DNA from: Hedera helix
Lineage: Eukaryota > Streptophyta > Magnoliopsida > Apiales > Araliaceae
Assembly (NCBI GenBank): GCA_947179155.2
Contig: OX359286.1
Span: 38,393,408 to 38,457,407, forward strand
DNA: 64,000 bases
Direction of reading: 5' to 3'
In this document: one piece after another, positions 21,031 through 34,158 of the stretch
Position numbering within the stretch: position 1 is the first letter of the stretch
How the letters are laid out: every line of letters begins with the position of its first letter
Program-made: the position numbers and the translations under genes
Notes under the pieces: model-generated
The model's database searches: none
Seen by the model: the letters and a program-made list of their open reading frames with translations, nothing else
What the model was told of the DNA's origin: nothing

Positions 21031-24000
21031 TCAAATCTCGATATCATCCAATGAGGGGTCATTTGCTGTCAGCAACTTCATTTTCTGCAACACAACGTCA
21101 ACCAGACACCATTAAAGATGAATGAACATTAATACAATCAGATACATTACTTTTATCTTCTATGCATTAAAATTATAAATTTCATTAGTAGGAATTTGTC
21201 ACAGAGGTACCCCTAAAGGCCCTCGTAGCAGAAGCCCGATTGGATGCAACATGGAAGAGACTTGTTCTATACACCAGAGTCATCACTGTAATAATGCCTA
21301 CAATTTTTTTCTGGACAAAATAAGACTTTCTATTATGAAAAGAGAAAATACAATCAGACAACAAGGACTACACCAACCCCATAGAAAGTGAAAATAAAAA
21401 GAAAATACTCAAGAAAGTACAGCTCTCAGAAACTCCGGGAACCTTCTACTCCTTTGAAATCTAATAGAAATTTCACATGATTTTTTCATTACTTATTATT
21501 AATGATAGATCCTCAAATATTTGAGAATGAAATATTGAAATGTAACCATCTCAAGCAATGTCTTCAACAGAAAATTTTACTTCTTTAGGAGGAAAAAACT
21601 AGATGTTACGAGCAATACAAGTCCTGCTATACTTTATGATTTAATATTTGATGAAGAAATTATTAAAAGATGAAAGCAATAAAGAGTCTACTTGGCCTGT
21701 CTAATAGAAAAAGAAGAAGAAAACAACTACTGCCTCAATTATTATCTACTATGAAAATGCAGCACAGCATGGATAAAATGTTTTAACCCCAAGTGTTCTA
21801 AGATGCAACAGGTTGAAATGTGATTGAAAGCTTTCCAGAAAAGGGATAGAAGTCACAAACCGTAATAAATTGCGGAGGATCATCAAGGCTAGATGAGCCT
21901 AAAATGACCTCTCTATTCAGCTTCGTTGTTAACTTGTGACAAACCCGCAGCTGAGAAAGAATAACAATTTAAAAACCTCTATTGCCATAGAAGTCAACCA
22001 TACATTTTCAGCAAGATGAAATAATGAATATCAGTCAAAACCTCAGAGCGAGTTGCTCCACCAACGATGAAAACAAAAATGCGTTGGCCCATCTTCTTGA
22101 AATCACTTGATGCATGCCTCAGAATTGAATCACTTGCAGAGAAGGCATTCAAAATGAAATAAGATAAATACGAATGAAATGGAACTAAAAATTGCAGAGA
22201 GAAGAATATAACAGCCAAGGTGACAAATAGAGAAAGCTACTCGATGCTCCATTTAAAACTATTAGACAAGAGTACCAGGACTGTAGGATCGAAGGGCAGA
22301 ACATAACCATGAAGGGGCTTCACATAAAACAAACATGAAAAGAATATATAAACTGAGATGATTGGTTGTATTTACAAGAAATTATGACAGGGAGTTGAAA
22401 GCTATGAGACATCTTCCCCAGGCGTGCAAATTCTTGATATGGTGGGGTATTTGATCCATAAAAAAATAAACAAGCTTCAACAAGCATACCTTGAATACCC
22501 ATCATCAGATGTTCTAGGCCTAGCCCATGTTGCTGCTGTCTGTCTTGATCTCATTGAATGAGCAGCTGGTGGTTGACATATTATTGCTGATGCAGCCTGT
22601 GAGGTCCCATGGACAGTTGGATTTGGGTCATTCATACACGTGTACTCATTCTTTGATAGTTCACCTTTGCTAAGTTTTTCAATAAGTTCCTGAAAAATAA
22701 TACACATGCCTTGAAATAGTTTACCTGTTGGTACTATTATTGAATTTTACTTTCCAATTTTAATGGCAAATTTCATATGAGAAACCTCAGGGTTGACTGA
22801 AAATATCTTGGTTAAATTCAACATAATTTATGGCCTTTTATGCTTACACATCTAATTACAAACTAATACATGCAGGAATATAAGAACCCTTCCACGTTTG
22901 AAATTATTGAAATATTTCAAATTGCGGATGCATTAACTAAGTGTTGGACATGCATCCAGAAGTATCTGAGAAGCATCAATATCCAACATGAATATGATGT
23001 TGGTACCTATTCTCCATACATGAATCCATGCTACTAAGATAACATATAGTGTAATATGTAGCTTACCTCTATCATAGGGTAAAAGCGCGATAATTGCCAT
23101 GTCACTTCTTTACTGGAACGATCTTTTCTGAAAGTATGCTTTCTCTAAAGTAAAAGCAAGTAGAAAAGAAAAGGCCGTTGTATTGTTAGGGAGTAATTTA
23201 TTAAACATAGAATAAAATAAATAAATAAATAACAGTAAAATCATATTTACCTTGTGAATATCAAACTTAAGGGCAAAGGTTCCAATTGAGCTTTTTTTTG
23301 TAACTGATGATCCCTCGAGCAATCTCATATTGTACACAGCATTCATATCGTCACGTGGTAGTTTTGCCAACTATAAGAAATAATAAGAAGAAATAGTAAG
23401 TATGTATCAACCTGATCCATGTAACGTATATTGTTAGCTGGTAGGCACGATCCTACTTAGACCTCAATTGAAGATGGACTAACTCAAGCTCTCTGAGTTT
23501 TTAACGTAAAAATTCTTATGAACTTGTGTGTTTGTGTAATATATTTATGTATAGGTGTAAGATTTATTTGTAATTAGAAATAGTTTTTAGAAATGATATA
23601 AGGAAGAAATTAGAAAAAAAAAAATTGAAATTGGGAAAAGTCACTTGTGTTCAAAGTCACCAAATAATGTCAAAAAATAAAAGTTGCAATCTGCAGCACA
23701 TTGCTGGTGCAAAATATCATTTTCACCATCAGATCTGGAGAATACGTGGTATAGCAAAATTGGTAGAGATTCATTGAAATTAACTATTTTATCTGAACTG
23801 ACTAATGATTGAACTTTGTAGACAGTGGGGAATATGCTGCAACTGGAGCAGTACTAAGGTGGCTTTCAAGAATGATGGCAAATTATTTATAACCCAAGTC
23901 ATTCGGGAGTCTAATATACACCAGTATGTGCACATCCCCATGACGCCAACCCCCATACTCAACTTGAAGGGAAGAACATTGAATAATGATGTATACATGA

Positions 24001-25118
24001 ATGACGTACTCCATCTGGTAAAAACACATCCTTAAATTTCTACATAACCTGGAATCTACTCAACTCATTCTATTTTTAATAATCATCATGTTCAAAATGG
24101 GGCTTAAATCGGGTATGCAATCATATGCTTGGATGTTGCAAACCTCTCTATCAATTTCTCTACTCAGATCATCCAGAAAGTTAACGAAATATAAAGAAGT
24201 GAAATAGGATACCTACTGTCCACCTGATTATCAGCCTTCAATTTTGGAAAGACAACTACACCACAAAGAGATCCCCAGTTACCTTTCTTCTATTATTTTC
24301 TTGGTCAGTACCTTTCCCACCATATAAACCATATACATAATTGAGCTATTATTTAGCACATTTTGGGAGACTTCGCTTGTTCAAGCGTTCTATAGTTTAA
24401 AGAGAAAATGTAAGGAAAATTGGATGCATTGAGTTATTAATAAAAGGTCTTCTTGTCCTAGACTCTGATCAAGCTTTGTATCAGTAATAATGACAGGGAA
24501 AAATGGAACTGAAAGTTAAATTACTCCATTCATCCATTCTTGTTCATAATATATATATTTTCGGTTCAGAATATAATACAAGAGATTAAATATTTGAATA
24601 CAGTACTTTTTCAAAATTATTATTTAGAATCAATAAAGTAATTTACAAAAATAAAAAAATTAAATATTAGGAGTATAATATTTGGTGGATCATTAAATCT
24701 GTGCCACTTACATTGTTTTAAACGTGGACATATAAAATGGGGTGGAGGGAGTAGTGATATGAAAACAACCTACCTCCATCAATTTTGTAATTTTATCTCC
24801 CTCAAGCTTCTCACGGTGAATAGCGGCATAAATCATCAATAGGCGTAACTTATTTTCACGTGTCACATCCTGCATGGCAAAAGTAACTTCATATATATAC
24901 ACAGAGACAAAAGATTTATGCACATTTATTTTGTACAATAATTTCTCACTTGTTTTGTACGGAGAAAGTTGATAACTTCCTTAGTTCCTGCATCTCCAAA
25001 AACAAGACCCTGCTCTAGTTGACCCAATTCCATAAGCCCCAACTCCCTAATAATTTTGTTAATCTTAGCAGCTATCTGCATCAATAAATCAAGCTTACTT
25101 GAGCAGTCTTTCGTTACA

Positions 25119-25175
<57 letters not shown>

Positions 25176-28100
25176 CCGAAGAGGAATTAGTGAGAACTCT
25201 GTATATATTTAAATCAAGTAAATTTTTGTCGGAGTTAAATTGACCTTAGCAGATATTAAGCACTTTGTTATAAAGAAAGTTCAGTGCTCTTTTTCTGAGC
25301 TTGAGCCGTGGGAAGGAAAACTCAAAAGAAGAGAAAATATTAAGAGATTTTGAAGAGAAAATTCAAAACCATATTAAGAGAGAAAATGGAAGAGAAAATG
25401 TGAATTAATTAATTAGGAGAGAGATGAGAGAGAATTAATAGGGTAGGAAGGGTAATATGGAGAAAAGAAAATTTTATTACAAGGGTGTATTTGTAATTAG
25501 GAAAATAAATGGGACAGATGGAGTAAAATATGATATTTCTCAGCCACATTCTATCATTGAGAAGAAATGCAGTTGAATGTTGCTTTCTGGTAAAATGATG
25601 AGAAGTACATCTTAAAAACATATAAATACATACACACTCACAGACTCACATCAACATGGAGTGAAAGCTTGTCAATTTGTTCACTATATTGTGGCAAAGC
25701 TTGAACCATCTTTTGCAAGTCGCGTGTAGACAATTCCCCGCCATCTCTAGAAAAAAAGGAAAGAAAGAAAACATTTTGAGTGAAAAAACACGGCTTGAGA
25801 GAGTAACTAACATACAAATCAGATGATAAACAAACTCGAGAATATACAATGCTAAAATCGCCACAATTTATATGATACAATCTACAATTGCATCATTACA
25901 ATTTAACCCTAGAATACAAAAACAGAACTACCAAAAAATCGACAGGGAAGCTTATGCATATTAGTTTAACAAAGCCAGTTAAAGTTGATGTGATTACTTT
26001 TAGTCACAATATGGATAACCAGAAGATTCGACTAATTCACCACCAGTGGAGAATAGATAGTACTATGAACCCCACTAAATTGGAAATTATTTTTTTCAAT
26101 AAAACATTCATTTTCTTTAGCATTTTCATGTCTTCTGAAGTAAGAAATGGAAGTTTTTCAAGAAAGCACAACTCATTTTAACCTTGAACCTTGATGGATT
26201 TGTGCAGCTTTATTTTTTGACTTGAAGCCAATCATCTTCTCATGCAATCGTTCACTAGCCTGACAATGCAGTCATTGATCGAAGAGCAGCATTAATGATA
26301 TCTTTTCAAGGCTAAAAAATTATTTATACTTCTGAGACTTACATCTGCTATATGCGAATGACAAAGCTCTAGCCATATAGGATCATGATCCTCTAAAAGG
26401 ACATCTTTCTTTTCAGGAAGACCACCTGTTTTTCTTGGAACCTAAGGAGTATAATTACTTGATATACAGTCGCCAAAGAAGGTTCAACACACATTGGAAG
26501 AGCAATTAAAACATAAGATAACAAGATTCACCTCGTGCACATATTTATTTCCCTCCATATTTAGTAAATCATGGCACATGGCATCATACGTCCATTCATG
26601 TATTATAGGAGCAACCTGGGTTTGAAACAAGCATCTTAGAGCAAAAGAAATAGAGATGAATGCAATATACAAATCATAACCAAAACTTGCAACCAAGTAC
26701 CTGGTCTACTGATCTATCCAGGATGAGCAACTCACAAGTCTCAGTTTGAGGGAAGTTAGGAAGGTTAGCTCTATATTTCATAAGACAATTCCAAACACCC
26801 GCAGCAAGCTTTGTAGGGACTAAATCACGAAATGTTGTCATTCTGTTAGGATCGAGGAATTTGGCAGCACGGTAGCGTACGAAAGGGAATTCCTGAAGAA
26901 CCCAAATTTATATGGGCTTAATATATTACTCATACATAATAAATCAGGATTAAGAAGCTTCACTACATACCCGCAATGAAGCAAAAACTGTAGCTATGCG
27001 TGTGGCCATCAAGGTCAAACATTCATCCCTTTTCCTAGAACTCTCTGCATCTCCAAAAAGTTCTTCTAAAGCCCTTTCATTAGCAGTTATAAAACCCTAT
27101 ATTGTGGATATGGAAATTGATAAAATCATGATATACAGTTGTTTAGACCTATCAGCATACAAGGGGGGGAAAACTACAAAGCGGAAGATTCCAAATGCAT
27201 ACATATTAATTAATCAATCCTATAATTCCATCTTCAGTCTGTTGGTGAATATGATAAAAAATGAAGGTACTCCAAGTAACTTAAATATGTGCATGACAGA
27301 ATCAGCATCACTTACCTGGCTATCTATAGCAAAGTACTCCAAATTCATCTGCATGTTTCCCACCCTAAGTAAGAAAATATGTTTAATCTACTCCACTAGA
27401 AAGAACTTAGCAGTTGAATAGGAGGAAAAAAAGATTCAAATTAAAGAAACCATCACCTCTCTCAATGCACCTATTCGAGATAATGCACTTGTGTCCCTTT
27501 TGATGTAATTAACCAGTTCTCGTGGAATAGGCGAACTAAAGAAGACAAAAGCTCTGAAAACAAAAGAAAAATGATAAGGCATAAAAACCTCAAGGAACTG
27601 AATAAGACCTTCAATAATGAAATAGCTTAAGTAAATGTAGATAGAAGATAGATAATTCACACACTTTTTGTACAAAGGCGATTTTCCAGCCATGTCGGAC
27701 AAGAACATGACAACACTGCATATCATGCATATCAACAAAAGAAGCATATTGTTAGAGATAGAAAGAATTTATGGTTTATCTAGTTCACTTATTCCATCAA
27801 TGCATCTGTAAAAGAAGACGCAGGCCAAATAATTTCTTTTCTCTCCGTGAAATAAAATAACATATTAGACTTTGGCAAAATCTAAAGAAGAAAATATAGC
27901 TAAGATATAATCAAGCAGTTTCAGGTATACCCAGATATTAAAGATAAATTTTACCAAGAACTACATGCTACCCCTTGTATCAAAGTAATGCAAAGATATT
28001 TATTATCAATGCTTACAAACCAAATTGAACCCAATATTGCAAAAGAAAAATATATAAAACATCAAAACAAAAGTCCAAAAAAAATAAATCAGAACTTCTC

Positions 28101-30465
28101 TTTGGTTGGCTGGATGAAGTATATGACGTGCATGGATGGTAATGGCTGCCTTCGCTTGTGTATGTCTTCCACCACTGTGGGAAAAAATCAGAAATGACAC
28201 CACTTAAGCATGACACAAACAATTCAGAAAATCAGCCTAGAAATTTTTCATGTGTTGCATGCCTTACTAAGTAGAGCCCTAGAAATTTCACAAAGAAGAA
28301 AATTGGGAAGTCAAATTTTCCTAAGACTGGCATCTTATATCTTACATGAAACTCCTTCCTCTGTGATATCTGTCATCTTGCACGAGTACGACATTATTTT
28401 AACAGTAATTTTGTCCATGATGAGTACCTAGAACAAATGGTGTAAGAAATTTGACATGTTCAAAACTGAAAACTTCAAGTGAAAATAGAAAAAAGTTGTA
28501 TAAGCTAAAAGATCATGACAAGTAATGAGACAAACAAAGAAATTTAAATGAATTGTAATATTGTTACAGCATAAAATGAAAGAAATACATTCTCTACATC
28601 ACGTGTACGGTTTATTACAGAAACTAAAAACATAGCAACCAATTTGTTGTACAAAGAAAGAAGAAAATAAACAATAACCAGTAACTTCAAGTCTTCAACA
28701 TGAAGTAGCCAAGAAATCAGGACTTCCTTCTTCATAAGACCAGGTAAGTATCTTGGACTTTAAGACTGGCTGGCATATATACAAAACAAGCATTATACTG
28801 TACACAAAACATGTGTCGTTGAAACACACTGGTGTAAGGCCCAAAACCAGCATATCAAGTTCCTTACTCTGCCTCTCCCATGTCCTGCCCTATTTCAGCA
28901 CTGCAAATCTTAAAATTTTAAACCTCTGTATATCTGAAACATTTTTAGTACCCGCAGCTACTACCCATTTGAGTAATATTACTAAAACACACATAGATGG
29001 AGAAGACTAAAAGTACACATGTAGAAGAAAGTGATAAAAAAAGATAGAGTTCTAGCATCAATATAAGAGGAAAACATCTGACAATAAATATTCAAATTAA
29101 ATTCACCAGCTATTCCACTATTTTTCGTTTAAAAGCTTTTGAAAAGTCTGGCAACCAATAAAAGTGCTAAAAGCTAATCTTACAATTAACTCCACTTCCA
29201 ACTTTCTTTGGAATGAGAGTGTGACCAGGGAGGAGACTGACACCTCAAAGAGTTGAAAATTAATGTTAGTTTTTATTAATATCCAATCCCGATACACATA
29301 CATGTTTCATTAGCCTAATGTTGGCTATTATAGATATCTAATAGTAATTACAGTAAAACTGTAAAATGGAAGGAACAAGTTGTACTATTTTTTAATTTCA
29401 TATTTATGTGTCTATATTTATCAAAACAGTTCAATTGAATTCAGTGCTTGAGTTTCACACTGTACAATTTACTATTCAGTACTTAACATTCAGCAGCTTC
29501 AACTGGCTAGCACGCACATTTTTCAGTACTCATTTTCAATTTCATCGAAGATTTTAATTTTAGCCTATGGTAAGATTAGTTTCACTCTACATTATTAACT
29601 TCAACTTTAGCTTGGAGTTTATAACCAGCACAGTTGATTAATTACGAAACATTGAACATAGACCAATGCCAGGACGTAAGAGATTGGACAAAGCCCAATA
29701 TTGCCGATCTTTCCAGATATTATACAAAACAGCTATTAGGTACCAAGAAGCAAGCAACATGAAAGATAATACCTTGCAAGGCAAGTGATACAAGGCAAGT
29801 TGCTAATACCTTCCAAATTGATTTTGAGTCCCCTGTTTTTGCAGATTGAAGCATTTCATTCAATAATCCTGCATAAAGTAAATAAAATATTCGATAGAAT
29901 CCCGTCAAGAAAATTATCTGTTAATCAATGATAACATTCCCCAACAAGAAAAGCTATTTTCTGGTTCTAAAATGCCCCCAGTCTTCTGTTGCGTAAAATT
30001 ATTAGGAAACATAATAAACTGTTCCATTTTCACTAAGAATTTTTTTTAAGATTGAAATTGTTAGCCAAACATGGATTTATTTTCGAGAAAACCAAGAACA
30101 AAAGCTGAATTTGAAGACAGGAAATAATATACATGTAGGAAAATGACATAGATGTTGACAAATCTCATGACAAAAAAATATTGGAACTTGAAACTCTAAA
30201 AGCTGGGTCCTCCTTAATTCCAATTTATACCATGCATCTACATAACTTAGATATTTTTTATCACATAAATTTATTGTGATATGTATATGGATGAAGTACA
30301 AAAAAAGAAATTGTATAGTAACTGTTGGATATTGATGGCCTTCGACGCGTAACGATGCAAAACTTAAAAAATCTGTATTGCTGAATATATTTCCATTTAA
30401 AGAATATAAGTACCAGCTTAACAATTAACCTGAAACTTAATTCGAACTGAAGAATTCTATATATA

Positions 30466-30498
<33 letters not shown>

Positions 30499-30592
30499 AA
30501 GTAGAGAGAGACTCACGATCACGGCTAATTTGCCTGAAACTTTTATACTCGCTGCCCTGAGATGAGGAGGTATCGGAATCCGACATCGACAT
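21031..30592 (-). CDS. KEU: Sec1/Munc18 protein KEULE
   Basis: SM protein that binds syntaxins (KNOLLE/SYP1) and drives vesicle fusion at the cell plate and plasma membrane. Exons, 5' to 3': 30592-30517, 29868-29810, 28427-28346, 28174-28096, 27715-27665, 27553-27457, 27348-27316, 27096-26971, 26892-26701, 26615-26532, 26441-26343, 26259-26183, 25746-25650, 25075-24950, 24869-24774, 23370-23251, 23144-23067, 22689-22490, 22132-22042, 21950-21861 and 21084-21031. All phases agree, giving 668 aa; Arabidopsis KEULE is about 666. Signatures: [60 protein letters not shown] and [15 protein letters not shown] Stowaway MITE and a long (TA)n tract lie in introns. Head-to-head with the GGQ gene. Paralogues SEC1A/SEC1B are less likely, given the synteny with PHR1. 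Confidence 0.95.
24524..24751. mobile_element. Stowaway MITE in a KEULE intron
   Basis: A 228-bp element flanked by TA dinucleotides (24522-24523 and 24752-24753). The left end is CTCCATTCATCCATTCT and the right end GGGGTGGAGGGAG, imperfect inverted repeats of the usual CTCCCTCCGTCCC Stowaway terminus. It ends 23 bp from the donor of the exon at 24774-24869. Confidence 0.75.
25122..25173. repeat. (TA)n microsatellite in a KEULE intron
   Basis: About 26 AT units in the intron between exons 13 and 14. Confidence 0.9.
30463..30510. repeat. Adjacent (TA)n and (GA)n tracts
   Basis: A TA run passes into GA repeats only a few bases inside KEULE intron 1. GA/CT repeats near plant transcription starts can bind BPC proteins; here that is only a possibility. 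Confidence 0.7.
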
Positions 30593-31105
30593 GGTGATTC
30601 AAGCTCTAATTCTTTTCTCTCTCACATTTTTGCCCAAGCCAAATAAAAAATTCATTTTTGACAACACTTGAATTAATATAATAATTGTAAATTATTTGAA
30701 ATAAAAAAAATTAAAACCCTTAATATTATATAATTTTTTAAAATATAAATATTATTAGGAGTTTTAAAAGAAATTAAAAAAATTATTGCAAATAATATAT
30801 CATCAAGTTAAATATATTTCTTTGTAATTTGATTACGGCATAAAATACCTCAGTATGTGGTGAGGCCCAGTGCTCTCTGCAGCTTGTTTTTATCTTTCAG
30901 TGGATTGTAAGGTTGGTGGTGGATAATAAAATTCAGAAAATCAAGCATCAATAATTCTTCTATTGTTTCCAAACCGCCACAAAAATTAATTTTTGTTTTA
31001 TAGGAAAACTCAGTCAATTGGACACCGTGAAGTGGTTGGCGGTAGAGTACTGCTCCGTTTCTTTCCCAACGATTATTAGGGTTTTGACGATTTAAGCCGG
31101 TAAAA
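30593..31105. promoter_or_regulatory. Shared promoter region, KEULE and GGQ gene
   Basis: 513 bp separate the two divergent start codons. The centre is very AT-rich, with less AT-rich leader-like DNA on the right. With so little room, both promoters must lie here, so a bidirectional promoter is likely. No specific element was identified. Confidence 0.55.
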
Positions 31106-34100
31106 ATGGCTGCAATCAGAGCAACAACCAACATGATTGTTAGAGATATCTTCCGTCCATCCTTGTCCTTGGCATCTGTGCCCGTGTTCCGTTCGATGTT
31201 GCCAAGCTTCGGCATCAATCTTCGCCTCGTGTCACGTGCCATGATGATCAGCTACAGTCCAGCTGTCCGGTGCGCCGCCGGCGAAGGAGGACGGAAGAAG
31301 GCATCGTCACGGTTGTCTCAGGTTCAGCAGATATTGCATGAAGCTCAGGAAAGAGCTCTTTCTGCGGGCAACGAACCTATCCCCAAAATCACTATAGGTA
31401 CTTCAGTTAAATTTATTACATTTTATTGTGCAATTAAAATGAAATGTTGCTAATATTAGTTGGATGAACTGTAAAATGGTAATTATAATTGATTAAGTGC
31501 TTCAGTCATGTGATACGTCTGATGGCAAACATTGATAAAGATTATATATTGCATATACTTCTCATTTTATTTATTTATTCTGCAGTACTAAGTTCATGAA
31601 CAAGGTAATATTCCCTGTCTTAAGTTGGTATGAGGATTTTTCTAAGGTGGACTTTCATTTTGGGATGCTGTAATTAATTTCCTTTCTGAATGGATGGTAG
31701 CTTTAGCACCTGTTGGATTCATCCTGATAGTGTATTTTGTGGTTTAGCTTCTGGAGTCATATTTGTTTAGCCACTCCAATTCCTAAAGTTTCTTCCAGCT
31801 CTGCTTATATTTTCTTCCTGGAAACCCACACTTTCCTTCAGGATAGTACTTCACAACCACAACTAAGCCCCTCCAAATTCAAGCTTCCTGGAAAACTAAC
31901 TTTCCTTCAAGATAGTTCTTGGTGACTTCACCTAAGCCCCTCAAATTAAGCGTCTGCAAAGCTTTTGCCTTTTTCCTCTCTTCAACTCTTTCTCGAGTCC
32001 TTTCTACTTTTCCCCATCTTTCTGATGATAGCATTGGGGGCGTTTCTTGAAATATACTGTTAGGTTTCCACACAGAGTTAACATTCATCAAGTAATATTG
32101 TTGCTGATTAGTATACCGGAAGTTATGGTTAAATGTGTAATTAATTCTGTTTGTTCTAGACTTTGTTTCTCTTGGGTAGTTCTGGCCTTTGCATAGTTAA
32201 AAATATATGTAATGAAATGACAAGTTATTGAGCTAATTGTATCAACTTCCGGTTCCCTCGTATCTCCTTGTTTTCTTTTGTTAACTTATAGTGAATTTCT
32301 TGCTTTATATGATGACTGCTTAGGATGCATTATAGTTCTTTCATGGCCGTATCATGTGACATGTTCCAGTAGGTGTTCTAGCTGTTAGTTTCTGCTAGAA
32401 AACTTGAGGGCGTTGTGGCAGTTTGAAAATATTTAAATTTTGATGGGCACTTTCTTTTATAAATTTTTTGTGCGTGTATGCAAACCCAAGAGAGAAGTAG
32501 CAAAAATGTAGTTTTTCATATTTGGATTATAAATTGGGTTGCATTCGTAATTGAAGACGGTTGGGGAAATTTTGCAATTGTGTTTTTGGGTAGTTAGTAG
32601 AAAATGCTTTGCTTTTAAACCAATTTCTGAATCTCTGATGTTAATAACAGTGGCTTCTTCGATTTTTTTATTTTTTATTTTATTATTATTATTTTTTTAA
32701 TATCAGTGGCTACTGCAGCAACATGTTTTGTAATGTAGATATAATATTTATTTGAGCTCAATGTCCTTCTAATATATGCAAGTTTTGTTTGATCATTTAG
32801 ACCACGTCACTGTGAGCTTTGCTAGAAGTGGCGGTCCTGGAGGTCAAAATGTCAATAAAGGTTTGTGGAATCTGTCTTCTAAACACATTAAAGAATTGTG
32901 CTGCACCTACTGTGGTGATTTAGGGTTTTTGATTTCTTCTTTCCCTTCAATTTGTCAAAGATTATGTATTCTTTTTCCTTTTATCTTTGATCTCCAGTAA
33001 ATACAAAGGTGGATATGCGATTTAATGTTAAAGATGCACAATGGTTAAGTGACAGGGTCAGGGACAGGATTATGCAAGCGGTTAGTTACTGGCATTTCCG
33101 CTCATGTTTTCTTATTAAGAATCTGATATATGATTGTATTTTGGAGAATTGAGTGAATTTTCCTACCTTTGGTTTTCAGACATAGTTTAACAAGTGATGC
33201 GCCCTCTAGAAAGTTCATATGGATTGCTTTATTCTCAAATTGATGACTTACGACACTAGAAAATTTGATTAGTTTTCTGCTATAAATCCTCTCCAAGCAG
33301 GAACAATCTTGTAGCATTTGGACATCATCAATTAACATGTCATCTAGTTATTCAAATTTTTTCATGTCATGAATAGGAAAAGAATCGGATCAACAAAGAT
33401 GGGGAGATCGTGATTTCTTCAACAAAGACTAGAACACAAAAGTAACCTTCTGCTATCTACTTCTCTCTTGTTCTTTGTTTCTGTGTTGAGAAGGTAATTA
33501 GTTACATGCTTATATTCTTCTACAGGGGTAACATTGAAGATGCTTTGGGGAAACTACAGGTACTAATATTAAAAACTAAAGGTATTAGTGGACACATATC
33601 TGCTTTATATATTCTTGTGTGATATGATACCAATGCCATCATCATGCTCAAATTGTAAAAGTTATCCGAGTGATGTGGACACTTCAGTTAAAAGGAACTG
33701 CATCATGTTCAGTCTTTGTTATTTTTCATTATGTGGTGACCATGTTTTATTGTTTCATTTTTGCCTGTGCATACTTGTTCAGTATTTTTCGTAACTTTCT
33801 TAGAATTGATAAAAACAGGCAATTATTGATGCTGCTTCCTATGTCCCACCACCTCCTTCAGAAGAGCAAGTAAAGAAAATTGCCAAAATGTGAGTACTTA
33901 TTGAGAAATAGTATTCTTTTGATTTCTTATTCTAGTCTTGGTGCTTTGTGGCCTTTGCCCAACTTCTCAAAACATTTATTTATAATTTCCCCGCAACTTC
34001 TGATAGGGTCAATAGTATTGTGAAGGATGCAATTAATATATACTTTTGTTTTATCTTTATCCAAAAGAGCCGCTATTGGAGAGCATAAAAGACTGCAGAA

Positions 34101-34158
34101 CAAGAAGGTCCTTTCCCAAAAGAAAGCTTTCAGAAGAGGCCGAGACAGTTACGACTGA
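31106..34158 (+). CDS. Class I release-factor-like GGQ protein
   Basis: Peptidyl-tRNA hydrolase of the ICT1/class I release-factor family, which lacks codon-recognition domains and rescues or releases stalled peptides in organelles. Seven exons: 31106-31397, 32801-32860, 32998-33080, 33377-33441, 33526-33559, 33819-33889 and 34068-34158, joining in phase to 696 nt and 231 aa. The catalytic motif SGGPGGQNVNK has GGQ at residues 111-113. A Lys/Arg-rich tail (KRLQNKKVLSQKKAFRRGR) fits ribosome binding. The first ~55 residues are Arg/Ser-rich and look like an organelle transit peptide (inference). Probably orthologous to At1g62850 from memory. Divergent from KEULE, convergent with the DUF1442 gene. 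Confidence 0.9.

Noticed and set aside
25122..25173. Short direct repeats as a possible CRISPR array
   Set aside because: All regular short repeats in the window are microsatellites or a minisatellite without spacers, in a plant nuclear context.
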